Assembly: GCA_043228905.1 (NCBI GenBank)
Contig: JBHGNT010000009.1
Coordinates: 2,108,001 to 2,172,000, forward strand
DNA from: Azolla caroliniana
Lineage: Eukaryota > Polypodiophyta
DNA length: 64,000 nucleotides
Direction of reading: 5' to 3'
The notes beneath the pieces are model-generated. The model had not been told where the DNA came from and did not search any database. It was given only the letters and a program-made list of their open reading frames with translations. A program made the translations under genes and the position numbers. Shown one piece after another: positions 60,108 to 64,000 of the stretch (positions are counted from its first letter, which is position 1; each line of letters begins with the position of its first letter).

Positions 60108-63100
60108 ACACATTGTGCCTCGTAATTTTAGTAAAACCATTATAACTGAAAATCATAAACTTGAGGTAAATGTTCTTATATTATTGGCACCTTTACCTTT
60201 GTCTAATTGTATATATTTAGATAAGAGAGACAATGGTGGAAGTTATTGACTCACGTTTGGATTTAAAGCAATATCACTTCCCCCTCCCAATGTTCTTCAT
60301 ATATGGCAATGCAACTAAGAGGTGGTGATATTGTTATTGTAGGGTATCTAGTTAACTTGGTAGCCAACAAATGGCCATGTATATATATCATAAGGTTTGC
60401 CAAATTAATAAGTACATGCACAATCATTATATGAAACATCAGTGGGATTTGAAGTGTATCCATAATATTCTAGGGAATATTAATTATGGAAGGAAGAGTA
60501 TTTCCGATATGTGTTTGAGTTGAGAAGGTGATAATGATACCATTCTACAGTAGGGATGCTTTGTTATCAAATTTAAGTATGGTGCAAGGAACAATCAACA
60601 TTGGGTACATTTGTGATGATAAATACATGGTTGTTTTCATAATTTTTAATAAATTTGGTAGTTATGTTATTATTGGTTGATACACTAGCATGTCTTCAGA
60701 TACCTAATATCATTTGCAAAGGCAAACAAAGTGCAATTATTAAGGACCCTTAAGATGATAGCTATAAATTTCTTATGTTGGTGAATCCTTCCAATTTATC
60801 AAGTTCTTCCAATTGTTGCATCCTCTAAAAAACTTTATCCTATATATTTCATCTTCAAAACTTGATATTGAATTATCTATGGGCAATATCATTAAATATT
60901 GTCACAAAAATGAGATTAGAATGACAACTTAAAGGGATGTGAAGGAGATATAATGGTGTCTATTTGATTTACCTTTTGATGGATGAAATTTAATTTTTAT
61001 TATGTACATTATTGTACACTCAAGAAAATGGAGTATTTTTAGTCTAATAATATTTTGTCTTAATAAAACAAAGACATTTTGAACGAGCTAATGTGATATA
61101 TTTTCAAGAGTTCCCATTTGTAAATTATCAACTTCCAAAATGTTGCTTGCAAAGCATTTATATTGTAACACGCATGCGCGCACACTCACATGGGTGAAAG
61201 CGTGTGAATGAAAACACTATTATAGCTAACATGTAGCAAAAATGACCACGGTTAAGTAGTTTTTTTTAAAGCTAATATTTAGTGAGAAAATCTTAAAGAT
61301 ACATATCATTTGTTATAAATTTATAGGGAAAGAAATATTACCATTTATGGTGCACATTTTAGTCGGTCTTTATTTGAGATCACATTATTATAATCCCTAA
61401 AATTGCCAAAATATGCAAATTAAATGTAGCTTTTTGCATAGCTAATTGGTTATGTCAAGGACACAGTTAATTGTTCCCATTCCCATGCTTTCACCGACAT
61501 GCACACTATACTATAGACATGTGTGTTGATGTATGATCACAATGTAGAAATACACATGTTCGATGAACAAAATAGAGATCCTTGATCCTTTAGGATTATG
61601 TCATTGATTGACATAAGAGCTAGAATGGATTAAAATGGATGCATGAATACGTGAGCAAAATTGGGGCACCATTTGAAAGGATTCAAGCCAAATCACATGC
61701 ACGATCACGAGGGTAATGCCCCATATGTGCAAATGGTTGGATTTTAAATCATAACATGTATGTGAACAATAAATCCCCAAGACAAACCTCCAACCCAGTT
61801 TGCCAAACTCACTAATCTTTGGTCATGTATGCTTCGCTCATTGTTTGGGGTAGTCCTTGTAAACTCAACCTAGAACCGCTTAAAAGATATGCATATAAAT
61901 GCAAGGACAACTCATGAAGGCCCTAAAATTGAAGTGATTGGCCATTTCTAGTTATGGAGGTAGGTTCTCCTCCATATTCCTCATTTGAGCAAATTCCATC
62001 ACCTTAGTATTAAGATATGTCATTGTCATTAAGGCACATGCACACCGGTATCTCAAGGACCTTGCCCTTTATTGAAACATCAAGCTCATACATAGATTGA
62101 GTGGCATGAATAAATAAGGATAAGAAAGAAGAATGTGGCATCATGTGTTTACAAAATAAGGAGAGTTCAAAGCTATGAGTAGTTAAAAGTCCATCATGAA
62201 AAAGGTTTAGTAGATGGGCACAAGATTTAGTACAGAAATGTGATATGTGATGATGATGGAGAGAGAAGAAGAATAAGAAGAAGGCCATTGTGGCCTACGT
62301 AACCAAAACAATATCCACCTTATAGCTTGTTTACATGTTTGAGAAACGAGATGTTTATAAGAAATGTGTAAGTGGTCCATTTAAATATTACTACTATGTC
62401 ATAATATGACAAAGACAAGTCAATACGAAAGGACCAATGGAATCCAAGAAAAAGGAGCATTGGCTTCACTATGGCAATATATTGGAAGTATTGTCAATTA
62501 TAATCATATTGTCATGACTCATGATTATACGGTATACCTATATCTATATAATATATAACATTTGTGGTCACACCAAAACAAAAAGTACTAGCCAACTTGT
62601 AATGCACTAATGGGCTATACTAAATGTGTGCATGTATGTTTACATATTTCTCCCAATCATCATGAAATAATCAGGTTAGTTTAGAGTATTGTCAATATAT
62701 AGCTCATCTCCTCTCATCCTCCATCATTCCACTCTATTAATGGTCCCTCGGGTCCATTGGTTGATTCTATATTTAAACACATGACTATTCTACAATTCCT
62801 CTTTGTCAAGGAGATTTATTTCTTGTCCTTGGCTAATTAAAATATGCTTCTCTTCCCTGTAAGTAAATAAAATGAATGAACATCTCATCTTTAAAGCCAT
62901 GTTATGCATCAAATATTGTACAAACATGTGTTTAATTGTAATTTTGGTGCATGGAATATCCAACGAGTTTTGTTGCTTTGTTTTTATTCTACCATTTACG
63001 ATTTTATAACATACATGTTAGAGGGAGAGATGGATACAATGAGATACACTTCGCTCAAAAACATACATATATACATAATAACCATAAGAAATATAGAAGA

Positions 63101-64000
63101 AAAGTAGATATAATCAAACCCCTTGTATATTATTTAGATTGAAACCCCTTATATATTATTTAGAGGTTTTAATAGGTATAACCATGTTGGGATGATTGAG
63201 CACATGGCATCACTAGGCAATGGGTCTTGGCCTAAGATTATGTTCAATGTGTATTTTTGCATGGACTTCTTTTATCTAGTTCTTATATTAAGTGTGAATA
63301 AACATTAGTACATATGTACAACACGTATTAATTCAATTGATGTCCATATATCCATGACCATAAACCACATTGTGTCCAGTATTGACGCACATAGTCAGTT
63401 GACGATGACGTGATACTGTCAAAACTCACTCACTAGCTCATTGTCGGTCATACATGTCGCCACTTTTCAAGTAAGGCTAATCATTGATTCCAACAATCAA
63501 AGTGTTAACAACATCTCTCACGTGTTTGAAATGTTTGGAAATGCCATAACCCTATTCAAGCTTACCTTGATAAAGACCATGTGATCATTGTAGGCATCGA
63601 ATCTTGATGATAAAAATGTCAAATGACTATAAATATGATACGAAAGCTCATGAAACCAACATTGGCTTCAAAATTATCCAACCATGATCATGTGCATAGT
63701 AAGGCTAGAATTATTGGTGATGCAGTGGTACCACACCCTAACATTGATAATCCAGAGCATAAGCTCGTTACAGCCAAGTTCGATCAAATCATCATATGAC
63801 AATTAGTAGCATGGTCATACCGTCATTCTTAGCTATTGAAATCGTATGCTATTGTTGATTTTACATATACATATGTGCACCAACAGGGTTTGTATATCGT
63901 AAGCGTAATACTTGTATGGTATACCAAATTTAAGACTCGGTGATCCTATGTTCAAGAAAGCAACAATTTTTAATGAGTAGATTCGATAGCACACCATAGA
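59661..64000. other. Intergenic downstream of CAMTA, no gene recognised
   Basis: AATAAA overlaps the CAMTA stop (59660-59665); a more distal poly(A) signal is likely but not identifiable. A (CT)n microsatellite lies at about 60046-60106. The remainder is AT-rich with short frames that resemble nothing known. A weak further copy of the dispersed repeat core (AAGGCCATTGTGGCCT) lies near 62280-62330. Confidence 0.6.
60046..60106. repeat. (CT)n microsatellite
   Basis: About 30 uninterrupted CT units, likely polymorphic. Confidence 0.95.

Overview
The window reads as nuclear DNA of a flowering plant: AT-rich, with intron-split genes (GT-AG introns, here 0.06-4.8 kb), plant-specific gene families (CG-1/CAMTA, type IV GATA finger, FAX/Tmem14), plant LTR retrotransposons, LINE and MITE copies, and many simple repeats. 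The species cannot be fixed from the sequence alone. One 100-base run of N (4328-4427) marks an assembly gap.

Four protein-coding host loci are visible. (1) A broken or gapped GATA zinc-finger gene, minus strand, about 3757-4327. (2) A small three-exon FAX/Tmem14 membrane protein, minus strand, 25978-29818, 116 aa. (3) A 15-exon GH47 alpha-mannosidase of the EDEM/MNS5 type, minus strand, 31964-42602, up to 618 aa. (4) An 11-exon CAMTA transcription factor, plus strand, 47699-59660, 918 aa. Genes 3 and 4 are divergent and share a 5.1 kb intergenic region. Exon joins in genes 2-4 were checked by reading phase: every exon length fits.

The rest is mobile and repetitive DNA. 127-556 is a hAT-type MITE with an 8-bp target-site duplication (TSD). 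14100-21742 is a short non-autonomous LTR element (TSD GCAAC) whose 5' LTR was split by a younger 5.67 kb Ty1/copia element (14527-20192, TSD ACTGA). The copia polyprotein lies in one frame broken only by four stop codons, and it carries an unusual 0.5 kb extension between RNase H and the 3' LTR, bounded by two copies of the polypurine tract. 44100-44412 is a 313-bp foldback MITE with a perfect 9-bp TSD, as expected of Mutator-like elements. The longest intron of the mannosidase gene (4.8 kb) and of the CAMTA gene (4.6 kb) both hold decayed copia and LINE pieces, and share a dispersed repeat in opposite orientation. Tandem arrays lie at 22.55-23.64 kb (267-bp unit), 24.31-24.70 kb and 42.66-43.15 kb (upstream of the mannosidase gene).

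Nothing suggests the host genes act as one pathway. The likely roles are calcium-responsive transcription (CAMTA), ER quality control of glycoproteins (MNS5-like), lipid or fatty-acid membrane transport (FAX) and transcription control (GATA). I found no convincing new multi-gene system. The observations most worth follow-up are the copia 3' extension, the two hairpin-forming foldbacks and the repeat arrays beside the MNS5 promoter.
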